Counted from the stretch's first letter, positions 1 through 6,381 are shown. The stretch is DNA of 13,198 nucleotides from BM707 sp041592975 (GCA_041592975.1 JBFHOZ010000049.1:1-13198), one strand, 5' to 3'. Made by a program: numbers and translations. Notes: generated from the letters alone by a model not told the origin.

Positions 1-1575
1 ACGGCCGCCATTTCGACCCTGGTTATCTCGGTCTTCTACCTGATCCCGCAGATGGTCGGCGCCGGCGTTCTCGTTCAGCCGCTGCTCGGCCTGCCGCACT
101 GGGTCGGCGTCTGCATCGTCGGCGTCGTTGTCACCATCATCGTCGCCACCGCCGGCATGGCTTCAACGACCTACGTCCAGTTTTTCAAGGGCGCCCTGCT
201 GCTGATCTTCACTACCGTCGTCGTCGTCGGGGTGCTCGGCCGCGGCCTGTCGACCAGCCCGAACCAGGGGGGCGAAAAGGACTATCACGCCTTCCAGACC
301 CTGACCGCCACGGTTGCCGCCGACGGTTCCCTGCAGCTCTCCGATGCCGCCTACAGCGCCGCCGCCGACTGGAAGTCGACTGAATTCGGCCAGGCCGGTT
401 TCGTCAAGCTGAACAAGGACGGCGGCGAATCGATCTGGCAGATCAGGGAAACCGAAGCCGGTCTGCAGCTTGAAGAGACCCTGTACGTCACGACCATGGC
501 CGATGGTGCCAAGCTCTACAACGGCGCCGCCAAGGAAGAGGGCAAATTCTTCGCGGTCGGCCACGTCAAGGAGATCAGGATCGACGGCCAGGAAGTCGCC
601 GAAACCGGCGCTCTTGGGCCGTTTGCCTACCTGTCGGCCGTCAAGGACAGCACCGTCGTCCTCTGGGGCAAGAAGTACATCATGGAAGGGGAGACCAAGA
701 CCGAGATCTACTTCCAGAAACCGACCCCGGGCGACCGCATGCTCCGCCCCGGCCTGAAGTTCAAGGTCGACAACGCCACCGGCACCCAGAAATTCAACTT
801 CATCTCGCTGATGATCGCCCTGTTCTGCGGCACCGCGGCCCTGCCGCACATCCTGATCCGCTACTACACGGTCCCGAGCCAGGCCGCCGCGCGCAAGTCG
901 ACCATCGTCGGCATCGCCGCCATCAGCTTCTTCTACGTGCTGACCCTGTTCATGGGGATCGGCGCCATGACCAACGGCGTCATCAACCTGACCGACAACA
1001 ACATGAGCGCGCCGCTGCTCGCCCTGTCGTTCGGCGTCATCCTGTTCGCCATCATCTCGTCGATCGCCTTCGCCACCGTTCTCGGCACCGTCTCCGGCCT
1101 CATCGTCGCCGCCTCCGGCGCCGTCGCCCACGACCTGATGGACCGTTTCCTCGGCATGCAGATGACCGACACCGGCAAGGTGCGCGCCGGCAAGATCTCG
1201 GCGATCGTCGTCGGCGCCATCGCCATCTACCTCGGCATCGTCTTCGAGGGGATGAACGTCTCCTTCCTGGTCGGCTGGGCCTTTGCGGTCGCCGCCTCGG
1301 CCAACCTCCCGGCGATCCTGATGATCCTGTTCTGGAAGAAGACCACCGGCCAGGGGGTCGCCGCCTCGATCGTCGTCGGCCTGACCACCGCTCTCGGCCT
1401 CATCCTGATTTCTCCGGACATGTTCGTCCGCTACGGCATGCTGCCGAGCGACGCGCCGATCTCCTTCAACAGCCCGGCGGCGATCTCGATTCCGGCCAGC
1501 TTCATCGCCCTGATCGTCGTCTCCCTGCTGACCCGGAAGAAGGGCGCCGAGGTGGTCGATGCTGCCGAAGCATAA
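1..1575 (+). CDS. Sodium:solute symporter, acetate-permease (ActP) type, 5' truncated by window edge
   Basis: Membrane cation/solute symporter of the SSS superfamily, most like acetate permeases. The reading frame is open from base 1, so the N-terminus lies outside the window and 524 residues remain. A block around bases 823-900 (GTAALPHILIRYYTVPS, followed by an ARKS motif) is the hallmark of ActP-like symporters, and hydrophobic helices flank it on both sides. Between two helices, at about bases 244-795, there is a hydrophilic stretch of some 184 residues that probably forms an extra-membrane domain. This is much longer than the corresponding loop I recall for E. coli ActP. The C-terminus ends in a short charged tail after the last helix. 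A strong terminator follows the stop. Acetate as substrate is inferred from family resemblance; other short carboxylates are possible. Confidence 0.9.
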   Translation, partial: TAAISTLVISVFYLIPQMVGAGVLVQPLLGLPHWVGVCIVGVVVTIIVATAGMASTTYVQFFKGALLLIFTTVVVVGVLGRGLSTSPNQGGEKDYHAFQTLTATVAADGSLQLSDAAYSAAADWKSTEFGQAGFVKLNKDGGESIWQIRETEAGLQLEETLYVTTMADGAKLYNGAAKEEGKFFAVGHVKEIRIDGQEVAETGALGPFAYLSAVKDSTVVLWGKKYIMEGETKTEIYFQKPTPGDRMLRPGLKFKVDNATGTQKFNFISLMIALFCGTAALPHILIRYYTVPSQAAARKSTIVGIAAISFFYVLTLFMGIGAMTNGVINLTDNNMSAPLLALSFGVILFAIISSIAFATVLGTVSGLIVAASGAVAHDLMDRFLGMQMTDTGKVRAGKISAIVVGAIAIYLGIVFEGMNVSFLVGWAFAVAASANLPAILMILFWKKTTGQGVAASIVVGLTTALGLILISPDMFVRYGMLPSDAPISFNSPAAISIPASFIALIVVSLLTRKKGAEVVDAAEA

Positions 1576-1608
1576 CACTTGACTCGCATGCCTTTGTTGC
1601 CATAACTT

Positions 1609-1641
1609 GGGGCCGCCTGAAGCAGGCGGCCCCGCTTTTTT
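1609..1641 (+). terminator. Rho-independent terminator of the left symporter gene
   Basis: A perfect 10-bp GC-rich stem (1609-1618 with 1624-1633) encloses a 5-nt loop (GAAGC), followed after two bases by six T residues (1636-1641). It lies 34 bases after the symporter stop and just before the ribosome-binding site of the next gene, so the two genes are probably separate transcription units. Confidence 0.93.
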
Positions 1642-1657
1642 CGACCGGGAAGGCGAA

Positions 1658-2302
1658 ATGAAAAGATTCCGATTTACTTTGCTGGCGATCTGCCTTGTGC
1701 TGGCCGGGCTCGGCTATCACGACCTGACCCTCTACTTCCGCAACCAGTCTCCACTGCCGATATCGATTGCCGAGCTGGTGCACACCGGCGCGCCGCGAGA
1801 ATGGCTGCGGATCGAAGGGGGGCGCCTCGACCTGGAACAGGCGATCAACCCGAGCGGCCGTCTCGAGACCTTCGAATCCGGCCCCTTCTTCGTTCCCGTC
1901 GTCAGCGACGCCAACGACGGCACCATTTCGGTTGTCGTTGAAACGCGCCGCCCGGAGGTTATCGGCACCCTGAAAAGGCACGTCCTCGGCTTCGACACCG
2001 CCGCGGAGCAGCAGGCCTACCTCGAAAACAACCGTGACGCCTTCCATCCGCAGCTGACGGTCACCGGCATGACGGCCAGCTGGCTGACCTCGACCGCCAA
2101 CCGCGACAAGCTGCTGCAGCTGGCCAGGGAACAGAAAATGCCGGTCAGTCCAGACGTGATTTTCGTCAGCGAGGGGAAAGAGCCGGGCAGGTTCCGCGGC
2201 TTCTTTTTCAGCATCATTGCCATCCTCGGAATCATCAAGTTTGCTTCGATGACCCGGAAGAAGGAAACAGGTCTGGCGGTCGAAATCCCGGAAGAAAAAT
2301 AG
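1658..2302 (+). CDS. Unknown protein with N- and C-terminal membrane segments
   Basis: I do not recognise this 214-residue protein. Residues 5-22 form a hydrophobic N-terminal helix (signal anchor), and residues 181-197 form a second one close to a basic, charged C-terminal tail. The intervening 155 or so residues are hydrophilic and mixed alpha/beta in character, so the expected topology is a periplasmic domain tethered at both ends. I chose the ATG at 1658 because GGAAGG sits just upstream. An in-frame TTG at 1607 would begin inside the terminator hairpin and add 17 non-hydrophobic residues. It is followed by convergent genes on the other strand. No catalytic motif or conserved Cys pattern is visible. 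Role unknown. Confidence 0.8.
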   Translation: MKRFRFTLLAICLVLAGLGYHDLTLYFRNQSPLPISIAELVHTGAPREWLRIEGGRLDLEQAINPSGRLETFESGPFFVPVVSDANDGTISVVVETRRPEVIGTLKRHVLGFDTAAEQQAYLENNRDAFHPQLTVTGMTASWLTSTANRDKLLQLAREQKMPVSPDVIFVSEGKEPGRFRGFFFSIIAILGIIKFASMTRKKETGLAVEIPEEK

Positions 2303-2513
2303 AGCATTTCCCCGATGAAGGCCTCAGATCACAGCAAGCTGTGAACACTTGCCATTGGCTGGACTTACTGAAATCCATGTCTCCAACAAAGTGCCTTAAT
2401 GGCCGACAGGAGACTTGATCTTCTGATTCAATTTATCAACGTTCGGATGTTTGGACAAACAAGCTCCCGACAGATCATCAATGCATTACGCGATTGCCGC
2501 TGCCGATACAGAA

Positions 2514-2732
2514 CTATCCTGACAGCGAACCAAGGAGCTCCTCCTCGTCCGGGAACTCTCCGGTCGTTTTTTTCGAATGGACGAGCCGGCCGTCGACCGT
2601 CACTTCAAAGACGCCGCCTCCGGAGGGTATCAGCTCGACATCCGATCCTGTTGTTTCACGAATTTTCGCCGCCAGACCGGCAGCCTTCGGTTCGTAGTTT
2701 CACTGGCTGCAATATTCAATCGTAATTTTCAT
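2514..2732 (-). CDS. selW: SelW-like (Rdx family) selenoprotein, TGA read as selenocysteine
   Basis: A 72-residue thioredoxin-fold redox protein of the SelW/SelT/SelH (Rdx) family. The frame starts at ATG 2732, preceded by AGGAGGTG (2742-2735), and runs to TAG at 2514 with one in-frame TGA at 2702-2700, codon 11. This gives the redox motif C8-S-Q-U11. The downstream frame matches SelW: a beta strand ending in FEVTVDGRLVHSKK (residues 42-55), equivalent to the FEV.V.GKLIHSKK segment of vertebrate SelW, then an acidic C-terminal helix. If TGA were a stop, only 10 residues would be made, while the conserved frame continues for 61 more codons. A SECIS-like hairpin follows the TGA. The gene begins 19 bases after the PilZ response-regulator stop, so the two are probably cotranscribed. 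The family is thought to act in thiol redox reactions; the partner is unknown. Confidence 0.92.
2668..2684 (-). promoter_or_regulatory. Candidate bacterial SECIS hairpin for the SelW-like UGA
   Basis: Read on the minus strand, 15 bases after the TGA there is a 6-bp stem, GCTGCC paired with GGCGGC (one G-U pair), closing a GGTCT loop. A GGUCU-containing apical loop is also found in the E. coli fdhF SECIS, where loop G and U contact SelB. Position and loop fit the general bacterial SECIS pattern. The fold was made by hand. Confidence 0.75.
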
Positions 2733-2751
2733 CGCACCTCCTGAAACGAAA

Positions 2752-3459
2752 CTAGTTCTCCTCGAGAAACCTGTTGACAATCGCTTTCGACTCCTCACCG
2801 ATCAGCTGGAATTCAACGCCGAAGCCCTGGGGCATGTTCAGGTTCGATCTCGGATGTCCCTGGTTGACCCAGACGATCCTCCCCTTGGCGGCCACCTGCT
2901 TTTCGCTGATCGTCGCCAGGTAGAATTTCACATCGACGTTCGTTTTCTCGAGCTTTTTTTCGCGGAACTCGACGTACATCCCGTGCCGGCTGATGTCGAC
3001 CCCGAGCCCCTGATACTGACGACCGTCTATGGCAAACTCCACCGTCATCTGGCAGGGCGCACGCCGCTCGCGCCGCTCGATATGAAACAGGTGCCGATGC
3101 GTCTCCGTCAGAAAATTCTCCCGGGCCAACGGCTTGGTGATCAGATCGTCACAGCCACATGCCTTCAGTTCGGCCGGCCCGGGATCCCGCTCCGGGTCAT
3201 AGATCAGGATGACCGGAACGCTTTTGAGCTTGTCGTTCTTCTTGATCTCGCGGCAGGCCTGCATGCCGTCCATCTCCGGCATCGCCACATCCATGACAAT
3301 CAGGTCCGGCCAGTGCAGCAGGGCCATATCGACTGCCGATTTGCCATCGGCGGCCTGAACCGTTTCGACCGGGGTGTTTTTAAGATAGCTTTTCATAACG
3401 TCGACGATAAACTCGACATCATCGACCAGCAGGACTTTCCTGGTTTCACTTTCGGCCAT
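2752..3459 (-). CDS. Response regulator with receiver and C-terminal PilZ domain
   Basis: A 235-residue two-domain signalling protein. Residues 8-118 form a CheY-like receiver with acidic pair D13/D14, phospho-acceptor D57 and conserved K109 before P110. The usual Thr/Ser switch position after strand beta-4 is Tyr87, which is unusual. Residues 127-235 form a PilZ domain with the c-di-GMP-binding motifs R129-xxx-R133 and D155-x-S-xx-G160, so phosphorylation and c-di-GMP may both feed into it. There is no DNA-binding domain or output enzyme, which suggests action through protein contacts. ATG 3459 was chosen because AGGAGG lies 6 bases upstream; a TTG at 3492 would overlap the previous gene. 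It sits between the Cys-rich gene and the SelW-like gene, in the same direction and tightly spaced. Confidence 0.92.
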   Translation of the reverse strand: MAESETRKVLLVDDVEFIVDVMKSYLKNTPVETVQAADGKSAVDMALLHWPDLIVMDVAMPEMDGMQACREIKKNDKLKSVPVILIYDPERDPGPAELKACGCDDLITKPLARENFLTETHRHLFHIERRERRAPCQMTVEFAIDGRQYQGLGVDISRHGMYVEFREKKLEKTNVDVKFYLATISEKQVAAKGRIVWVNQGHPRSNLNMPQGFGVEFQLIGEESKAIVNRFLEEN

Positions 3460-3488
3460 GCCGAACCTCCTGAAGACCTGAATTCGGT

Positions 3489-4145
3489 TCAACCCGTCCG
3501 GGCCGGATGCATCGCGGAAATTGGCCGGTTCGAACTGAGCCAGCGCAGCTGGTGCCGGCAGATGGTCAGGCAGGACTGGACATCGGCAGTCGACAATTCC
3601 GGATGTTGGAAAATTCGCGGCAGCCGTTCCCTGGACAGGCAGCTCTGGTCGGCGCCGAGATCGACCAGGGCCGCAGAACCTTCACGGGCGCCGTCATCAA
3701 GATAGATTCTCTCCGGATGCAGTCCGGCCTGCAATCCGATCCGCAAGGCAGTCAGGTAGACCAGCCCCGGAGAAATCCCCTCAAGACCGTCGAGTGCCTC
3801 CCGGACCCGTTCATGCAGGGGCTCGAATCCGGCGGCACAGGCCAGGTCGGATTCGGCGCGCGCCAGCCGCGCCCGGGCCTCATTGAGAACGACGGCCGGA
3901 ATGGCATCCGGCCGATCGTATCCGAGGTTTTCATCCCCGAGCGCCTCGGCCGCCTCGCCGATCGCCAGGGAGAGGGAACCGAGCCCTTCGAAATAGGCGC
4001 GCTCGGCCGCCAGCTCCTGGTGGTTCTGCCAGAAACAGTTGACGACTTTTTCGAGTGAATCGAGGTCCGGGTTCCCCCCTTCCGGGCAGGGGCATGCGAC
4101 GACGTGGCCGCCGCAGCCGGACGAACAGCTGCTGGAGCATTGCAT
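3489..4145 (-). CDS. Unknown Cys-rich protein
   Basis: I do not recognise this 218-residue soluble protein. The first 40 residues are rich in cysteine (C3, C7, C11, C18, C20, C37), and four of these are spaced as CxxxCxxxC and CxC, which could bind a metal or an Fe-S cluster. The middle (about 28-130) looks mainly helical with many Ala/Glu/Leu. A later part (about 125-200) mixes Leu-rich helices with further Cys residues. There are no membrane segments. The start at ATG 4145 follows a modest AGAGG, and only 10 bases separate it from the stop of the DUF1451-like gene. The PilZ response regulator follows 29 bases after its stop. Cotranscription with these neighbours is likely; the function is not inferable from sequence. 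Confidence 0.82.
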   Translation of the reverse strand: MQCSSSCSSGCGGHVVACPCPEGGNPDLDSLEKVVNCFWQNHQELAAERAYFEGLGSLSLAIGEAAEALGDENLGYDRPDAIPAVVLNEARARLARAESDLACAAGFEPLHERVREALDGLEGISPGLVYLTALRIGLQAGLHPERIYLDDGAREGSAALVDLGADQSCLSRERLPRIFQHPELSTADVQSCLTICRHQLRWLSSNRPISAMHPARTG

Positions 4146-4155
4146 CGGTCAGCCT

Positions 4156-4644
4156 CTAGTATGACCTGCGGAATTCGGTTTTCTTGCATTTCGGACAGGG
4201 AGGAATCCGGCCGGTCGCCTTCATGTGCATTTCGGCGCCGCACTCCCTGCAGGTCAGGGTCCCGGCACTGGTCACCTCCCCGGTCTTGAACTCGGTCGCC
4301 TTCTCGGCCTTCTTCGCCAGATCGGAGAGGGCGTCGGCGGCGCTGTTGAGGATACGGGCAAAGATCGACTGGGCGCCGGCCGCCACCCGGTGCGGGTCGA
4401 CCGCCTTCCTGACGGCCTCGGTCGCCTTCTCGGCCTGGTCGGCCACGTCCCTCTTCACGTAGGAGGCGACCTTGTCCATCTGTTCTCCCGAAAACTCGCC
4501 CGCCTTGGCCAGCTCATCCTTCGCCTTCTTGAGGGCTTCGTCGAGAGACTTCTTCCCTTCCTCGAGAAGCTCGGCCGTCCTGGCGGCCAGTTTTTCGTAC
4601 AGTCCGACGTCCTGCTGCTCATTGTTGTCGTGGTTTTCGCTCAT
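4156..4644 (-). CDS. DUF1451 / YbeL-like zinc-ribbon protein
   Basis: A 162-residue protein resembling E. coli YbeL (DUF1451). Residues 14-120 are a long, charged, Lys/Glu/Ala-rich helical region likely to form coiled coils. Residues 130-155 are a zinc ribbon with C132-x-x-C135 and C150-x-x-C153, preceded by the typical TGEV segment (121-124). The family is widespread but its biochemical role is not established. The ATG at 4644 has AGGAG six bases upstream. It is the first gene of the tight leftward group ending with the SelW-like gene, since a 156-base gap with a putative terminator separates it from the SprT-like gene. Confidence 0.88.
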   Translation of the reverse strand: MSENHDNNEQQDVGLYEKLAARTAELLEEGKKSLDEALKKAKDELAKAGEFSGEQMDKVASYVKRDVADQAEKATEAVRKAVDPHRVAAGAQSIFARILNSAADALSDLAKKAEKATEFKTGEVTSAGTLTCRECGAEMHMKATGRIPPCPKCKKTEFRRSY

Positions 4645-4712
4645 GGAACTCTCCTGTCATATAATAGAAATTGGATTCAGTGGAAATGTTAGCACAAAAT
4701 ATCGCCGTCAGG

Positions 4713-4784
4713 AAAAAGAACTGCCCCTGCCCGCCGCATCGGTCCCCGGCCCAGGAAGACCCGCTCCGGGGCCAGATACGGCGG
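4713..4784 (-). terminator. Possible terminator hairpin after the SprT-like gene
   Basis: On the minus strand an outer 10-bp stem (4784-4775 with 4740-4731, including one G-U pair) encloses an inner CCCCGG/CCGGGG stem. A TTCTTTTT run lies at 4720-4713, about ten bases beyond the stem. The U-tract distance is longer than in a classical terminator. The one non-Watson-Crick pair is G-U only in minus-strand RNA, which agrees with leftward transcription. Hand-folded. Confidence 0.4.
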
Positions 4785-4800
4785 CAACGTTCAAGACGGA

Positions 4801-5304
4801 TCAATAGAGCTGCAGCCTGCCGCCGCAACCAACATGAACGTAGGTCCGCCCGCCGGCCAGCCGGCGCAGCCGCCGGACTTCGCAACCGCACTTCCTGCAG
4901 ACGGCGACCAGCTTCAGCCGCCGTTCGTGCAGCTGGCGCAACGCATCGCTCCGGCCGCAACGCTCCGGGCTGATGCCGAGAGCCCGGGCCCATCGCCGCC
5001 ATCCTTCGCCGTGCGCCCGGCGATAGGGCCTGCCGCCCTGGTTCGCCAGGTGGTCGAGACAGTGCGCCAGCTCGTGCAGGAATGTCTCGACCAGTTCCGC
5101 CTCCTCGAGAGCGAACTGCAACCGGATGGCAACAGGCTCCCCGCCACGGGCGATGTAGGAACCGAACCGCTTCACGGCATGACTCTTCTTGACCGGCAGG
5201 TGGGCGATCGTATCAACCAGTTCCTGCCCCCGGCCGCAGGCGGCGAGGGCATCGGCGATCCGGCGCTCGAGCCCCTTCTCCTTTATGAACCGGGCGATAT
5301 CCAT
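4801..5304 (-). CDS. SprT-like zinc metallopeptidase-domain protein
   Basis: A 167-residue protein of the SprT/Spartan-type domain family. The zinc-binding HELAH motif spans residues 77-81 (E78 catalytic), and a third ligand is offered by H98 in a HGEGW motif. The C-terminus carries a zinc ribbon (C136, C139, C141 region and C160). Length and order match bacterial SprT-like proteins, whose substrates are largely unknown; eukaryotic Spartan cleaves DNA-protein crosslinks. The ATG at 5304 is preceded by GGAAG at about nine bases, a weak site, but no better start is seen. A candidate promoter lies about 130 bases upstream. It precedes the zinc-ribbon/PilZ/SelW group in the same direction, but a putative terminator stands between them. 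Confidence 0.88.
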   Translation of the reverse strand: MDIARFIKEKGLERRIADALAACGRGQELVDTIAHLPVKKSHAVKRFGSYIARGGEPVAIRLQFALEEAELVETFLHELAHCLDHLANQGGRPYRRAHGEGWRRWARALGISPERCGRSDALRQLHERRLKLVAVCRKCGCEVRRLRRLAGGRTYVHVGCGGRLQLY

Positions 5305-5388
5305 CTGTTCATCTTCCGTCCCGATGTGCGCAAAAAATGCGTGAAACTGCCTTGATTTGCATACGGGCCGCCGCGAAAACGGCTGAAT

Positions 5389-5402
5389 CCTGACGCGTCA
5401 GG
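5389..5402. promoter_or_regulatory. Perfect 14-bp palindrome in the divergent intergenic region
   Basis: CCTGACGCGTCAGG is a perfect palindrome with no spacer, lying between the SprT-like gene (-) and the 76-aa gene (+). It sits about 30 bases downstream of the candidate minus-strand -10 box. A DNA-binding dimer site is more plausible than an RNA hairpin because there is no loop. No protein can be assigned. Confidence 0.35.
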
Positions 5403-5430
5403 GCTTCCGGGCATCCCTTCAAACTGCTGA

Positions 5431-5460
5431 TTTATATATGAATTCCACCAAGAAAGGCAA
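5431..5460 (-). promoter_or_regulatory. Candidate sigma-70 promoter for the SprT-like gene
   Basis: On the minus strand TTGCCT (5460-5455) is followed, after a 16- to 18-base spacer, by overlapping -10 candidates TATATA (5438-5433) and TATAAA (5436-5431). This AT-rich patch stands out in a GC-rich region. It would give a leader of roughly 120 bases before ATG 5304. Confidence 0.45.
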
Positions 5461-5565
5461 GCCTGAACCGCCCCGACCAGGAATTCGGAACAGCTTTTGC
5501 TCTGACTGTTGAACAAGAGCAGGTCTCCCGCGACAGTCACCCGAACGGATGAAAGGAGGTCGGCC

Positions 5566-5796
5566 ATGCACAAGGTTTACATCGACATGAACAACCTTCG
5601 CGACATGATCTTCGACCGCAAACAGATCCTGGCGCTGGTCGGCAACGATGACGTCTGGAGTCAGATTCCTCTCGAGCAGCGGTTCGAACTGGCCGAATCG
5701 TTCGAGTTTCGCACCCTGATGGGCGACCTCTACACCGAAGGCATCCTGAAAACCCTCAGGGCGGAAGCCGAGGCGATGGTGGCAACGATTCACTGA
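5566..5796 (+). CDS. Unknown small protein (76 aa)
   Basis: An acidic, mostly helical 76-residue protein that I do not recognise. It has no Cys, no signal peptide and no membrane segment. ATG 5566 is preceded by the very strong ribosome-binding site AAAGGAGGT at 5552-5560, which favours this start over an in-frame TTG at 5509. The gene is followed by a textbook terminator, so it is a monocistronic unit and probably real despite its size. It is divergent from the SprT-like gene, with a 261-base gap holding a palindrome (5389-5402), an AT-rich promoter-like patch, and a GAATTCC/GGAATTC inverted repeat (5440-5446, 5480-5486). Function unknown. Confidence 0.8.
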   Translation: MHKVYIDMNNLRDMIFDRKQILALVGNDDVWSQIPLEQRFELAESFEFRTLMGDLYTEGILKTLRAEAEAMVATIH

Positions 5797-5828
5797 AAAA
5801 CGGAACGGACAGTACCTATTTCTCCCTT

Positions 5829-5856
5829 GCACCGCCTGATTGGCGGTGCTTTTTTT
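5829..5856 (+). terminator. Rho-independent terminator of the 76-aa gene
   Basis: An 8-bp stem (GCACCGCC 5829-5836 with GGCGGTGC 5842-5849) with loop TGATT is followed directly by seven T residues (5850-5856). It lies 33 bases after the stop, and the pilin-like gene begins 67 bases further on, so the two genes are likely separate units. Confidence 0.94.
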
Positions 5857-5922
5857 GCCGGGAAACAGTTCCGGCTGGAATGCAAGTTGCAGAGGAATGG
5901 CGATCTTGCCGAGGAGACAACC

Positions 5923-6381
5923 ATGAATGCGGAAAAAGGATTTTCCCTTGTAGAGCTTCTGGCAGCAGTCGTCATTGTCGGACTGCTGGCGGCGATCGCC
6001 CTCCCGATGTACAGCGATTACCGGCAAAGGGCCAATTATGCCGTCGTTGTCTCCGATTGTCGTTATGTCTACAACGCGTTTATGATCTACTACCAGGACA
6101 ATAGCGCCTATCCGGACACCGCCACATTCGACTTGAACAATTTTGACCCCTTACGCTCAGAAGGCCACTACATCGGCAACATCGAACTGAGCCTTTTTAA
6201 CAATCGAGCCGATGCCTACGATTCCCCCAATCCGAACCAATTCTGGCTGCTGGTCACCCAAAGGGACGACATCCTGAACCAGTTCCTGATCACCGATTCC
6301 GATCAAACCCCCCAGGCGCCGGGGAAAGCGATGAAGGGGATTTATCGGATCCGCAACGGCACCCTCTTGGGCAGCCTCTGA
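5923..6381 (+). CDS. Type IV prepilin-like protein (class III signal, GFSLVELL)
   Basis: A 152-residue precursor with a short basic leader (MNAEKG) and a prepilin peptidase site between G6 and F7. Glu is at mature position +5 (E11), followed by a hydrophobic N-terminal helix (about residues 8-28), so PilD-type cleavage, N-methylation and assembly into a pilus or pseudopilus are expected. The mature globular part has a single Cys (C46), so the C-terminal disulfide loop of many type IVa pilins is absent. ATG 5923 has GAGGAGA upstream. No other pilus or secretion genes lie in the window, so it is an orphan here, and it may be a minor pilin or a pseudopilin. It converges on asnS. Confidence 0.88.
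   Translation: MNAEKGFSLVELLAAVVIVGLLAAIALPMYSDYRQRANYAVVVSDCRYVYNAFMIYYQDNSAYPDTATFDLNNFDPLRSEGHYIGNIELSLFNNRADAYDSPNPNQFWLLVTQRDDILNQFLITDSDQTPQAPGKAMKGIYRIRNGTLLGSL

Noticed and set aside
163..1578. Long open frame on the minus strand across the left symporter gene
   Set aside because: It is antisense to a clear membrane transporter and yields an Asp/Gly/Arg-rich product with no recognisable domain, typical of GC-rich shadow frames.
1579..1606. TTGACT-N16-CATAAC as a promoter for the 1658-2302 gene
   Set aside because: The -10 match is weak and transcription would begin inside the terminator hairpin; it cannot be excluded but is not supported enough to list.
2303..2513. Short hairpin CACAG-CAAG-CTGTG (2330-2343) as a terminator between convergent genes
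   Set aside because: The stem is only 5 bp and no T run follows on either strand, so termination here is not supported.
2399..2725. Plus-strand open frame overlapping the SelW-like gene
   Set aside because: It is antisense to the selenoprotein frame, has no ribosome-binding site, and its product resembles nothing; the minus-strand SelW match is far stronger.
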